DNA of 46,354 nt, from positions 1-46,354 of the forward strand of contig JAIVGO010000096.1 in the NCBI GenBank assembly GCA_020201525.1. Reading direction: 5' to 3'. This DNA comes from Actinomycetota bacterium. GTDB lineage: Bacteria > Actinomycetota > AC-67. Made by a program: the position numbers and the translations under genes. A model generated the notes under the pieces. That model saw nothing but the letters and a program-made list of their open reading frames with translations. It was not told where the DNA came from and did no database searches. This document shows positions 36,749-45,634 of this stretch, in pieces. Numbering within the stretch: the stretch's first letter is position 1; each line of letters opens with the position of its first letter.

Positions 36749-37848
36749 AGCTCGATTATTCACGTCCGCTGATTCCGAGCGCGCAGCTCGTCGATGATCG
36801 ACCGTGGATCACCGCCCACGGCGATGGCGAAGTCTTCTACACGGGCAACACAGGAGTCGCACAGGCATATCCCGCGGGCGGCGGCAGCGGAAGCGGCGTG
36901 GGGCCCGGCCGATTCATCGTGTACGCCTCCCACGACGGTGGACAGACGTTCGATTCGGTCGGCGTTCCGCTGAAGGACTCCGGCTGGTGCCGTCCGGCCG
37001 CGGATCACGCGCGTGGATCGACGTACATCTACGTCATCTGCACCGACGACAAGTTTCTCGGCTTGAATAACCCCACCGGGTCCCCGGACGAGGTCGGCAA
37101 TGTCTATGCATACGTCTCTCCGGACAACGGAGCGACATTTGAGCGTTACAAGATGGGCGAATACAAGCCGCGCGACTCGACGACCACGTACCCGACCGTC
37201 GCGATCGCGCCCGACGGATCGATCTGGGCTCTCTACGTCGATGCAGCGAGGATCGAAGAGACGAAGGACGAACTCGGTGAGTCATCCTTCAAGACCATCT
37301 CCAACAAGCTCATGTTGTATCACTCGAGGGACCACGGAAAGACGTGGTCGCGCCAAGACATCACGCCGGCGTCGGGACGGTACCGCTACTCGTGGCTCGC
37401 GCTTTCGCAAGACGGAAAGACTCTCGGGCTCGGCGTCTACAGGCGCCCGGGTGCGAAAGCCGCATGGCAGGTTTTCGGGGCGGCGTGGAAGCCCGGACGA
37501 AAGCCGGCCCTCACCGCCCTTGATCCCGGGAGTCCCGTCGCACCGTCAACGGGCGAGCCGCCCGGCGATCTATTGGGCGCCTACTTCGACCCCGACGCGA
37601 GGCTGAGTGTTGTCTGGACCCGGCCCGTGCTTCGATCGCCGACGGGATCGACGATCTATCGCGACATCTATCACGCGCGATCGCTCCCGGTCTCTGCCGT
37701 GCTTGGTCTGCGACGCACGAGGCCGGCCCCGCCGCGCGCGACGACCGGCCTTCCCGCCACGGGACTGAGCGATGATCCCGAGAGCGCCGTTCTCGCGTTC
37801 GTCGTTGCCTCCGCCGTCGCCGCCTTTGTCTCGCGGCGTCGCGCATAA
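36652..37848 (+). CDS. Asp-box (BNR) surface protein with LPATG wall anchor, C-terminal fragment
   Basis: About 398 residues in the shifted frame, from VALDDANHLYFVDTE on. Three further Asp-boxes are seen: SHDGGQTF, SPDNGATF, SRDHGKTW. This points to a beta-propeller as in sialidase-like and other exo-acting surface proteins; no sialidase catalytic set (FRIP, Arg triad) was recognised. The end is a sortase signal: LPATG, a hydrophobic stretch (AVLAFVVASAVAAFV) and SRRRA. With the N-terminal fragment the intact protein would be ~514 residues. No sortase gene is in the window. Confidence 0.8.
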   Translation: MALDDANHLYFVDTEVADNTITRWTISGRDRIKLDYSRPLIPSAQLVDDRPWITAHGDGEVFYTGNTGVAQAYPAGGGSGSGVGPGRFIVYASHDGGQTFDSVGVPLKDSGWCRPAADHARGSTYIYVICTDDKFLGLNNPTGSPDEVGNVYAYVSPDNGATFERYKMGEYKPRDSTTTYPTVAIAPDGSIWALYVDAARIEETKDELGESSFKTISNKLMLYHSRDHGKTWSRQDITPASGRYRYSWLALSQDGKTLGLGVYRRPGAKAAWQVFGAAWKPGRKPALTALDPGSPVAPSTGEPPGDLLGAYFDPDARLSVVWTRPVLRSPTGSTIYRDIYHARSLPVSAVLGLRRTRPAPPRATTGLPATGLSDDPESAVLAFVVASAVAAFVSRRRA

Positions 37849-37905
37849 ACAAACGGGCTTCTTCGCTTCCGGAGTGTGCTGCTTGGGTCGGTAAGAATAC
37901 TGGCC

Positions 37906-38919
37906 ATGCGTTTCGCGGCACGCCTCTTCGTCGTGGTCTTCGCGCTGATTCTGCTGTTTCCCGCGCCGGCAGACGCGGTGCAGCCCCATGGACTGTCGTG
38001 GATCGTCGAGGACGGCTCGAGCGGTGCGGTGCTCGGGGAGCACGACGCCGACATCCCGCGGCCGCCGGCGAGCCTGGCGAAGATGATCACAGCGCTGGTC
38101 GTCGTGGAGCACATGCACCTCGACGACTTCGTCACGATTTCCTCTCGCGCTGCTCACGCCGAAGCCGACCGGCTCGCCTGGCCGCTCGGGATGACGTTCA
38201 CCGTCGACCAAGTGCTGCATGGAATGCTGCTCGAGTCTTCCAACGGCGCCGCGATCGCGCTGGCCGAAAGAATCTCCGGCTCGCAGCCGGCGTTCGCCGT
38301 CTTGATGAACGAGAAAGCACGTCAGATTGGAGCAGCGAACAGCCACTTCGTCACACCCAACGGGCTCGATGCGCCGGGCCAAGGGTCGACGGCGCGCGAC
38401 CTGGCGTTGATCGCGAGAACGCTCCTGCGCGACGAAACTCTGGCGCGAATCGTTCACACGGCGTCCTACGACGTTCCGTGGCTCGGCGGCCCGGCGACTT
38501 TTCACAACAGCAACCGCTTTCTCGCAAGCTATCCGGGCTCGATTGGGGTCAAGCCGGGTTTCACCCAAAAGGCGGGCAACTGTCTCGCTGCGGCGGCAAC
38601 CCGCGGAGACCGCACACTTGTCGCGGTCGTACTGAACTCGACGACGGTGACCGAAGACGCAACGCAATTGATAAATGAAGCATTTGCCAAGCTGAACCTG
38701 ACGCAGGCGCCGGTTGGAGAGACTGGCGTGTCGCCGTCGCCCGTTGCGTCACAAATCGACGAAGAACCCGCACCGACGACCGGGTATGCCATGACAACAC
38801 AAGCCTCCGGCGAGCCGGTAAAGATCGCCGACAGTCGGCGGCCATCGATCGGGGGCACGTTCATCGTGCTGACGGTGTGCGGCATCGTATTCCGACGCCG
38901 GCGGATGCTCCGGACCTAA
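37906..38919 (+). CDS. D-alanyl-D-alanine carboxypeptidase (PBP5/DacF family)
   Basis: 337 residues from ATG 37906; an ATG ten codons earlier is possible but would lengthen the signal peptide. Signal peptide to ~26 (…PADA). Peptidase S11 motifs: SLAK (SxxK, catalytic Ser), SSN (SxN) and KPG in GVKPGFTQKAG, where most members have KTG. It trims the terminal D-Ala of peptidoglycan stems. A C-terminal hydrophobic segment (GGTFIVLTVCGIVF) and RRRR tail anchor it in the membrane. Its stop overlaps that of htpX by 3 bases. Confidence 0.92.
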   Translation: MRFAARLFVVVFALILLFPAPADAVQPHGLSWIVEDGSSGAVLGEHDADIPRPPASLAKMITALVVVEHMHLDDFVTISSRAAHAEADRLAWPLGMTFTVDQVLHGMLLESSNGAAIALAERISGSQPAFAVLMNEKARQIGAANSHFVTPNGLDAPGQGSTARDLALIARTLLRDETLARIVHTASYDVPWLGGPATFHNSNRFLASYPGSIGVKPGFTQKAGNCLAAAATRGDRTLVAVVLNSTTVTEDATQLINEAFAKLNLTQAPVGETGVSPSPVASQIDEEPAPTTGYAMTTQASGEPVKIADSRRPSIGGTFIVLTVCGIVFRRRRMLRT

Positions 38920-39770
38920 ATCTTCGCCCCGAGCTCCCGCAGTTGCGCGAGCCGTTGCTCGAGCGGCGGGTGCGAGAGGAAGAGCTTCGACACGTTTTGA
39001 CCGCGGAACGGGTTCTGCAAGAACACGTGCGAAACAGCCGGGCTCACATTCATCGGCGCCGTGGTCTTCGCCGCCGCGTCGATCTTGACGAGAGCGTGAG
39101 CCAGCGGCGTCGCGTCGCCGAGCAGTTTCGCGCCGGAGGCATCAGCTTGCGCTTCGCGTGAGCGCGACACCGCCATCTGGATCAAGAGCGCTGCGATCGG
39201 CGCCAGAATGATCCCGAGGATAGCGCCGATAGCCCCGAGCGGGCTGTTGTTGTCGTCGCGATCGCCACCGCCGAACATCGCGCCCCACATCGCCATGCGG
39301 GCGATCAACGTGATCGCGCCGGCAACCATCGCCGCAACGGCCCCGATGAGGATGTCACGATTGTGCACGTGAGAAATCTCGTGCGCGAGAACACCCTTTA
39401 GCTCCTCTTCGTCGAGCACGCCGAGGATTCCCTCGGTCACAGCCACGGCGGCGTGTTGCGGATTGCGTCCGGTCGCAAACGCGTTCGGTTGGGACGCCGG
39501 CATAATGTAGAGCTTCGGCATCGGCATGCCGTTCTTTTGGGTGAGCTCACGGACTATTTTGTAGAGCCAAGGGGCTTCTTGTTCGGTAACCGGCCGCGAG
39601 TGCGTCGCCCTGAGGACCATTTTGTCAGACCAAAAGTATCCGGCGAAGTTCATCAGGACGACGATTGGGATCATAATGAGATAGCCGCGCGAAAACAGCG
39701 AGCCTGCGAACAACAGCAAGCTGGTCAGCAGCGCGAGGAAAACAAATGTCTTGACCGTGTTCTTTCCCAC
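38916..39770 (-). CDS. htpX: membrane zinc metalloprotease HtpX
   Basis: 284 residues from a GTG. M48 family: two N-terminal helices, the zinc motif HEISH (in VLAHEISHVHNRD), two central helices (~150–205), and the third ligand region SREAQADASGAKLLGD, ending with HPPLEQRLAQLRELG. Takes part in membrane protein quality control. It lies downstream of nuoN in the same direction with an 83-base gap, but there is no sign that it belongs to that operon. Confidence 0.96.
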   Translation of the reverse strand: MGKNTVKTFVFLALLTSLLLFAGSLFSRGYLIMIPIVVLMNFAGYFWSDKMVLRATHSRPVTEQEAPWLYKIVRELTQKNGMPMPKLYIMPASQPNAFATGRNPQHAAVAVTEGILGVLDEEELKGVLAHEISHVHNRDILIGAVAAMVAGAITLIARMAMWGAMFGGGDRDDNNSPLGAIGAILGIILAPIAALLIQMAVSRSREAQADASGAKLLGDATPLAHALVKIDAAAKTTAPMNVSPAVSHVFLQNPFRGQNVSKLFLSHPPLEQRLAQLRELGAKI

Positions 39771-39853
39771 TTCCAGATCCTCCTCGGCAACTCAAGCGAG
39801 TCGCATGAACATCATGGTACTCGCGCGTATGAGACGCCGCTGAGAGCCTTCGG

Positions 39854-41317
39854 CTACAACGCGACGAGCGTGGATCTGGGTGAGAAGTGGTTGAAAAAGT
39901 CGGGGAACACGCCGACGGCAACGACGATGATCACCAGCAATATGATCGCGGCCGCCAGAGCGAACGGAACCCCGATGCGGCTTTGGTCCTCGGCGGGACG
40001 CAGCACCATGCGCGCCCCAATGGAAAGGTAGTAGTACAGCCCGATCACGCTGTTCAAGACCATGACGGCGGCCAGCCACGCGGCGTTGCCGTTGATCGCG
40101 GCGCTGAAGACGAAAAACTTGGCCCAAAAGCCTGCGAGCGGAGGAATTCCCGCGAGTGAAAGCAAGAAAAACAGCATGGCCGTCGTAAGGCCGGGCTCTC
40201 GCGACATCAAGCCGTCATAGTCCGCGATGAGATTCGACGATCGCTTGCGATTGACGACGATCACGACGGCAAACGCACCCAGATTCATGAACGAGTAGAT
40301 CAAGATGTACGTGAGCGATGCCGCAAACGCTTGGCGCATCACAGCCGGACCCGCGCCACCGACAACGGCAAACGGTAGGAGCATGTATCCAGCCTGCGCG
40401 ATCGATGAATACGCGAGAAGCCGGACGATGTTCGTTTGGGCCAGCGCCACGATGTTGCCGAGCGTCATCGTGGCGACGGCCATGATCGCAAAGCCCGGCG
40501 CCCAGACGTTCGACTGGTGCGGAAACGCCACGAACATCAGCTGCAGGAGGCCGGCGAAACCGGCCGCCTTGGACGCAACCGACAGGAACGCCGCAACCGG
40601 TACCGGCGACCCTTCGTACGTATCAGGCGCCCAGAAATGGAACGGCACGGCCGACACCTTGAATCCGAAGCCGGCGACTATGAAAAGAATGCTCGCAACG
40701 ATGAGTGGCTCCGATCGAGCGGCTGGGTGTGCGAGCGCTTGGCCGACGGCAACGAGGTTCGTCGACTTCGTGACGCCGTAGATGAGGGACATCCCGAAAA
40801 GCATCACAGCGGTGGACAGAACGCCGAAGAGGAAGAATTTGACGGCAGCCTCATTGGACCTCGCATCGCGCTTCTTGAAGCCCGCGACAAGGAAACCGGG
40901 AGCGCTGACGAGCTCGAGCGCGACGAAGAGCATGAGGAAATCCCGGCTGGACGCCATGAGCAGCATCCCGAGAAAGCTCGAAAGCAACAGGAAGTAGAAC
41001 TCCCCTTGCGTCGATCGAACACCTTCGTCGAGGTAATTAGCCGAGATGAGGATGACGAGCGCGGCGACTGCCAGGAACATCAATTTGAACAACAAGGCGA
41101 ACGAGTCCACGACGAACATGCCGTTGAACGTGGCTCGGTGATCGCCGATCAGCGTCAGCGTGGCCCAGAAAGAGCCAAGAACGCCGGCCATCGCGATCAC
41201 GCTGTTCCACAACTTGCGCTCGTCACGCAAGAAAAGATCGACGACGAGGACGGCCAGCAGCGTTCCGGAAAGGATGATCTCCGGAAGGACTGCGTGCAGA
41301 TCCAGCGTCGTCGGCAT
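39854..41317 (-). CDS. nuoN: NADH-quinone oxidoreductase subunit N
   Basis: 487 residues, about 14 membrane helices. Antiporter-like subunit of complex I. Characteristic are the Lys-bearing helix with VKFFLFGVLSTAVMLFG, ILFIVAGFGFKVSAVPFHFWAPDTYEG and LLAYSSIAQAGYML. Its ATG follows the nuoM TAA directly, without any base between. Last gene of the nuo operon in this window. Confidence 0.97.
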   Translation of the reverse strand: MPTTLDLHAVLPEIILSGTLLAVLVVDLFLRDERKLWNSVIAMAGVLGSFWATLTLIGDHRATFNGMFVVDSFALLFKLMFLAVAALVILISANYLDEGVRSTQGEFYFLLLSSFLGMLLMASSRDFLMLFVALELVSAPGFLVAGFKKRDARSNEAAVKFFLFGVLSTAVMLFGMSLIYGVTKSTNLVAVGQALAHPAARSEPLIVASILFIVAGFGFKVSAVPFHFWAPDTYEGSPVPVAAFLSVASKAAGFAGLLQLMFVAFPHQSNVWAPGFAIMAVATMTLGNIVALAQTNIVRLLAYSSIAQAGYMLLPFAVVGGAGPAVMRQAFAASLTYILIYSFMNLGAFAVVIVVNRKRSSNLIADYDGLMSREPGLTTAMLFFLLSLAGIPPLAGFWAKFFVFSAAINGNAAWLAAVMVLNSVIGLYYYLSIGARMVLRPAEDQSRIGVPFALAAAIILLVIIVVAVGVFPDFFNHFSPRSTLVAL

Positions 41318-42850
41318 TTACGTGAACAGCTTGGTCAGGGCGCTCACAGCGCCGTCGGTCAGGTTCGTGACCGCTCCCGGGTAGACGCCGAGCGCGACGA
41401 TCGAAATCATCAACGGCGCCCACGCGAGGTATTCCACCGGCCGGACGTCGGCGAAATTCTTGCCTTCCCAGCGCTCGGGTACGCGCCCGAGATTGAGGCG
41501 CTGAAGCAACCACAAGAAATAGCCAGCCGTCAGGATCGTGCCGACCGCGCCGAGCACCATGTAGGTGCGGAACAAAGACGTGCTGAGTCCCGCCGCCGGC
41601 TTGAACGCAGAGAGCAACGCGAGGACCTCACCCCAAAAACCGGCGAGACCGGGGAGTCCGAGCGACGCGATCGCGCTGAACGCGAGAATGCCTCCCATAT
41701 ACGGCAGCGCTTGCATCATGCCGGGACCGATCTCGTCGATCTGGCGCGTGTGGTACCGGTCGTATATCGAGCCGGCAAGAAAGAACAGCATGCCGGTGAT
41801 GACGCCGTGCGCGACCATCCCGAAGACGGCGGCGTTGATGCCGGTTGCCGTCAACGTCGAGATGCCGAGCATCACAAATCCCATGTGCCCAACACTCGAA
41901 AATGCGATGAGCCGCTTGATGTCCTTCTGGGCAAGCGAGCACAGAGCGCCCCACAAAATGGCGATCGTCGCGAGCCCGCCGATGTACGGAGCCCAGATCT
42001 TCGCCGCCTGCGGCAAGATCGGAAGCGCGATGCGAATGAACGCATACGTGCCCATCTTCAGCATGATGCTCGCCAGCAAGACGGACCCGACGGTCGGAGC
42101 GTTGCCGTGCGCATCGGGTAACCACGTGTGAAACGGCCACATCGGCACTTTGATCGCGAAACCGAGGAACAAGCCGAGGAACACGAGGTTCTGGAACGGC
42201 AGACCGCCGAAATGCTGACCGGCAAGCCGCGCCATGTCGAAGGTATGTCCCCCGGTCACCGGGTCTACCGAGCGGAAATACAGCGCCAGGAAACCCAGCA
42301 GCATGAAGACGGAGCCGGTGAGCGTGTAGAGGAAGAACTTGATCGCCGAGTATTCCTTGCGCTCGGATCCCCAGATGGCGATCAGGAAGTACATCGGGAC
42401 GAGCACCAGCTCCCAGAAGATGAAGAACAGCACGAGGTCGAGCGCGACGAATGTGCCGCTCATGCCGGTCGATAGCAGAAGGATCAGTGCAAAGAACCCT
42501 TTCGGCTTGCCCGGCGGAGGAATGATGCGTTGCGAGTAAACGACGCACAGGAAAACGATCACGGTCGTCATGACGAGAAGCGGCAACGAGATCCCGTCCA
42601 GCGACATGTGAAAGCGCGCGCCGATCGTCTTGATCCATGTCTTGTCGACGATGAATTGCATCGAGCGCGAGTGGTCGAACTGGAAGCGAGCGAGAACGAT
42701 GAGGCTGATGACCATCGCCGCCCCGCTGCCGATGAGTGCGAGGAACCTCACGGCTCCTTCCTGCGCCTTGGGGGTGACCGCGATCAGAATCGCGAAAACG
42801 GTGGGAAGGAACACCACCAGAGACAGGGACCACAGGTCGAAGTTTTGCAT
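41318..42850 (-). CDS. nuoM: NADH-quinone oxidoreductase subunit M
   Basis: 510 residues, about 14 helices. Conserved FIFWELVLVPMYFLI with the key Glu of TM5, IKFFLYTLTGSVFMLLG, FAIKVPMWPFHTWLPDAH and LIAFSSVGHMGFVMLG. One of three antiporter-like proton channels of complex I. Lies 8 bases after nuoL. Confidence 0.97.
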   Translation of the reverse strand: MQNFDLWSLSLVVFLPTVFAILIAVTPKAQEGAVRFLALIGSGAAMVISLIVLARFQFDHSRSMQFIVDKTWIKTIGARFHMSLDGISLPLLVMTTVIVFLCVVYSQRIIPPPGKPKGFFALILLLSTGMSGTFVALDLVLFFIFWELVLVPMYFLIAIWGSERKEYSAIKFFLYTLTGSVFMLLGFLALYFRSVDPVTGGHTFDMARLAGQHFGGLPFQNLVFLGLFLGFAIKVPMWPFHTWLPDAHGNAPTVGSVLLASIMLKMGTYAFIRIALPILPQAAKIWAPYIGGLATIAILWGALCSLAQKDIKRLIAFSSVGHMGFVMLGISTLTATGINAAVFGMVAHGVITGMLFFLAGSIYDRYHTRQIDEIGPGMMQALPYMGGILAFSAIASLGLPGLAGFWGEVLALLSAFKPAAGLSTSLFRTYMVLGAVGTILTAGYFLWLLQRLNLGRVPERWEGKNFADVRPVEYLAWAPLMISIVALGVYPGAVTNLTDGAVSALTKLFT

Positions 42851-42858
42851 TCCTCCCC

Positions 42859-44817
42859 CTAAGCGAAGCGCGTGAATAGAACGGCCAAGATCACGATTCC
42901 TGCGAACAAGTAGGCTGCGTATTTCTGCACGTCACCGGACTGGAGATACTTAAGTACCCCGCCCGTGGCGCGCGCGGTGATGCCGATGCCGTTGATGGCG
43001 CCGTCGACGACTTTTTGATCAAGCTGGTCGTACAAACCGTCCCCGGAGATCTTGGCGACCGCGGCGGCGCCGTTTACCGCGCCGTCGAGCACGTTCTGGT
43101 TGATCCAGAGCGTTGCGCGAGACACTCGGTCGCGAATGGGTCGGACGATCGCGGCCATATAGAACTCGTCGATGTAGAACTTGTTGACGAGAACCTTGTG
43201 AAACCAACCGAGACGCTCGAGAGGATCGACCTCCGCGTACGTCCGGTACACGCGCGACCCGAGCACGAGCCCACCCCCCGCGAGCAGGACCGAAACGACG
43301 ATCAGGAGATAGTTGGCGCTCTCGACCTCGTGTTCGCCGAGAGCGAGCCACGAGCCGAAGCCGCTCTTCAGGCCGGGAATTCCGACAAATCCTGCGACGA
43401 CCGAAAGTGCGCCGAGGATGACGAGTGGCCCGGTCATCACGCGCGGCGACTCGTGCGGGTGCGCCTCTCCGCGGTACTTGCCCATGAACGTCATTTGGAA
43501 CGCGCGCATCATGTAGAAAGCGGTCAGAAACGCCGTAATCGCACCGAACACGTAGACGATGTAGCCGACGATGTGGGTCGGACCGTGCTGGCCGGCGCGG
43601 AAGGCCTCGGTGAGAATCTCGTCCTTCGACCAGAAGCCCGCGAAGGGTGGGATACCCGAAAGCGCCAAGGTCGCGATGAGAAACGTCGCGTAGGTGGTCG
43701 GCATGAGCTTTCGAAGGCCGCCCATGTCGCGCATGCTGTTCGAATGCGCGGCGTGAATGACGCTTCCCGCTCCGAGGAACAGCAACGCCTTGAAAAATGC
43801 GTGGGTAAAGAGATGGAAGACCGCCGCCTCGCGTGCCCCGACGCCCAGCGCGGCCATCATGTACGCGAGCTGGCTCACCGTTGAATATGCGAGAACGCGC
43901 TTGATGTCGTCTTGCACCATGGCAATGAGCGCAGCGAACAGCATCGTGAAGGCGCCGATGAGCGCGACTTCGTTCAGCGCTTCCGGAGACGCGGCGAACA
44001 CGGGGAACAGGCGCGCGACCAGGAACACTCCGGCCGTTACCATCGTCGCGGCGTGGATCAAGGCGCTGACCGGTGTCGGGCCGGCCATAGCGTCCGGGAG
44101 CCAGACGTGCAGTGGGAACTGGCCGCTTTTGCCGATCGCGCCTCCGAACAGCAGGATCGCCGCTGCAGTGAGTGTGGCGTGACTGACATCGCCGACCGCC
44201 ACCTTGTGGTAGATCGCGTTGATATTGAACGTGTGAGTTCCGGCGAACAGCACGAATATCCCGATCAGAAACGGCACGTCGCCGGTCTTCGTGGTGATGA
44301 ACGCTTTGATCGCCGCATTCGAGTTGGCCTTCTCTTCCCAGTAATGCCCGATGAGGAGGTACGAGCAAATACCAACGAGTTCCCAGCCGATCAGCATCAT
44401 CAGCAAGTTGTTCGCGATGACGAGCGTGAGCATCGACCCGGTGAACAGCGAGAGCGCCGCGAAGAACCACGTGTAGCGAACCTCGCCCTTCATGTATCCA
44501 ATCGAATAAATCTGAACGAGCAGCGACACCGTCGTGACGACGATGAACATCACGGCGGTCAGGCCGTCGATCTTCATCCCGATTTGCAGATGAGCGCCGG
44601 ATCCGAATGGGAACCACCTGGTCGAGATCTCTCGCGCGTGCTCGGCCCCGTGCGCCCCGACGAACTTCGCGATGATGCCGACCGACATGATGAATGAGAT
44701 CGAGACCGCCACGATGCCGATTTCAGGACCCTTCAACGGGAGTCTCTTGCCGAACGCGATGATCAGAAAGAACGCCGCCAGGGGCAGGATCGGAATCAAA
44801 TACGCGTGCTCGGTCAC
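42859..44817 (-). CDS. nuoL: NADH-quinone oxidoreductase subunit L
   Basis: 652 residues. Antiporter-like core with GWELVGICSYLLIGHYWEE, AAILLFGGAIGKSGQFPLHVWLPDAMAGPTPVSALIHAATMVTAG and VLAYSTVSQLAYM. The C-terminal ~150 residues form the long lateral helix (YIDEFYMAAIVRPIRDRVSR to the end) and a last membrane helix. Four bases after nuoK. Confidence 0.97.
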   Translation of the reverse strand: MTEHAYLIPILPLAAFFLIIAFGKRLPLKGPEIGIVAVSISFIMSVGIIAKFVGAHGAEHAREISTRWFPFGSGAHLQIGMKIDGLTAVMFIVVTTVSLLVQIYSIGYMKGEVRYTWFFAALSLFTGSMLTLVIANNLLMMLIGWELVGICSYLLIGHYWEEKANSNAAIKAFITTKTGDVPFLIGIFVLFAGTHTFNINAIYHKVAVGDVSHATLTAAAILLFGGAIGKSGQFPLHVWLPDAMAGPTPVSALIHAATMVTAGVFLVARLFPVFAASPEALNEVALIGAFTMLFAALIAMVQDDIKRVLAYSTVSQLAYMMAALGVGAREAAVFHLFTHAFFKALLFLGAGSVIHAAHSNSMRDMGGLRKLMPTTYATFLIATLALSGIPPFAGFWSKDEILTEAFRAGQHGPTHIVGYIVYVFGAITAFLTAFYMMRAFQMTFMGKYRGEAHPHESPRVMTGPLVILGALSVVAGFVGIPGLKSGFGSWLALGEHEVESANYLLIVVSVLLAGGGLVLGSRVYRTYAEVDPLERLGWFHKVLVNKFYIDEFYMAAIVRPIRDRVSRATLWINQNVLDGAVNGAAAVAKISGDGLYDQLDQKVVDGAINGIGITARATGGVLKYLQSGDVQKYAAYLFAGIVILAVLFTRFA

Positions 44818-44821
44818 ACCC

Positions 44822-45127
44822 TCACCATTTCAGTAGGTCGATCTCGTCGATGTTGATCGTCTCCCGATTGCGGAAGATCAAAAGGACGATCGCGAGCCCG
44901 ATCCCAACCTCGGCGGCGGCGATCGTGATCACGAACAGCGCGAAAATCTGACCGATCGCGATCGTTTCGCGAATCCACGTGCTGAACGCGACGAGGTTGA
45001 CGTTCACGGCGTTGAGCATGAGCTCGATCGACATGAGGACGAGCACGGCGTTCCGGCGCGCGAGCACGCCGTAGACCCCGATCGAAAAGAGCAGCGCCCC
45101 CAGAGTCAACGGCCACGCAAGGTTCAT
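44822..45127 (-). CDS. nuoK: NADH-quinone oxidoreductase subunit K
   Basis: 101 residues, three helices. Conserved Glu residues in [18 protein letters not shown] and [17 protein letters not shown] belong to the proton path. Standard length; nine bases after nuoJ. Confidence 0.97.
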   Translation of the reverse strand: MNLAWPLTLGALLFSIGVYGVLARRNAVLVLMSIELMLNAVNVNLVAFSTWIRETIAIGQIFALFVITIAAAEVGIGLAIVLLIFRNRETINIDEIDLLKW

Positions 45128-45136
45128 CGTTCTCTC

Positions 45137-45634
45137 CTAGTCACGTCGCGCCAGCACGATCGCTCCAACGAGAGCAGCGAGCAGCAAAACGGAAACCGCC
45201 TCGAACGGAAGGACGAAGTGGGTAAACAGCGAGTTACCGATTTGGGCGGTGCGCGTCGGCGACAAGCGAATGCGCGTGCCGCCGAACGTGCGCCAAATGA
45301 TCCACGTCAAGCCGCCGAAGGTCGTCGCGGCCACGATGAAGGCGACGGGGCGCTGATTGTTGTCCAACGCGACCCCGCCGATCGGGGCCTTCGTGAGCAT
45401 GATTCCGAAGAGCAGCAAAACGACGATGGCACCAACGTAAATAAGAATCTGCACCCAGCCGACGAACTCGGCCCCGAGCACGATGTAAATGGCCCCGACC
45501 GAGCCCAAGACACCCACGAGATACAGCGCGGCATGCACGACGTTGCGCGATCCGACAACGAAAAATCCTGCGATCCCGGCGACGACGGCAAAACCCCAGA
45601 ACGCAATTTCCGGGCCGGTCGCGGCGAGAATCAT
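45137..45634 (-). CDS. nuoJ: NADH-quinone oxidoreductase subunit J
   Basis: 165 residues, five helices. [46 protein letters not shown] is the family core with the pi-bulge helix 3. It overlaps the end of nuoI by 4 bases (ATGA). Confidence 0.96.
   Translation of the reverse strand: MILAATGPEIAFWGFAVVAGIAGFFVVGSRNVVHAALYLVGVLGSVGAIYIVLGAEFVGWVQILIYVGAIVVLLLFGIMLTKAPIGGVALDNNQRPVAFIVAATTFGGLTWIIWRTFGGTRIRLSPTRTAQIGNSLFTHFVLPFEAVSVLLLAALVGAIVLARRD

Noticed and set aside
40436..42121. 561-codon plus-strand frame opposite nuoN/nuoM
   Set aside because: Strongly charged, repeated Glu/Arg/His composition is the antisense image of membrane helices.
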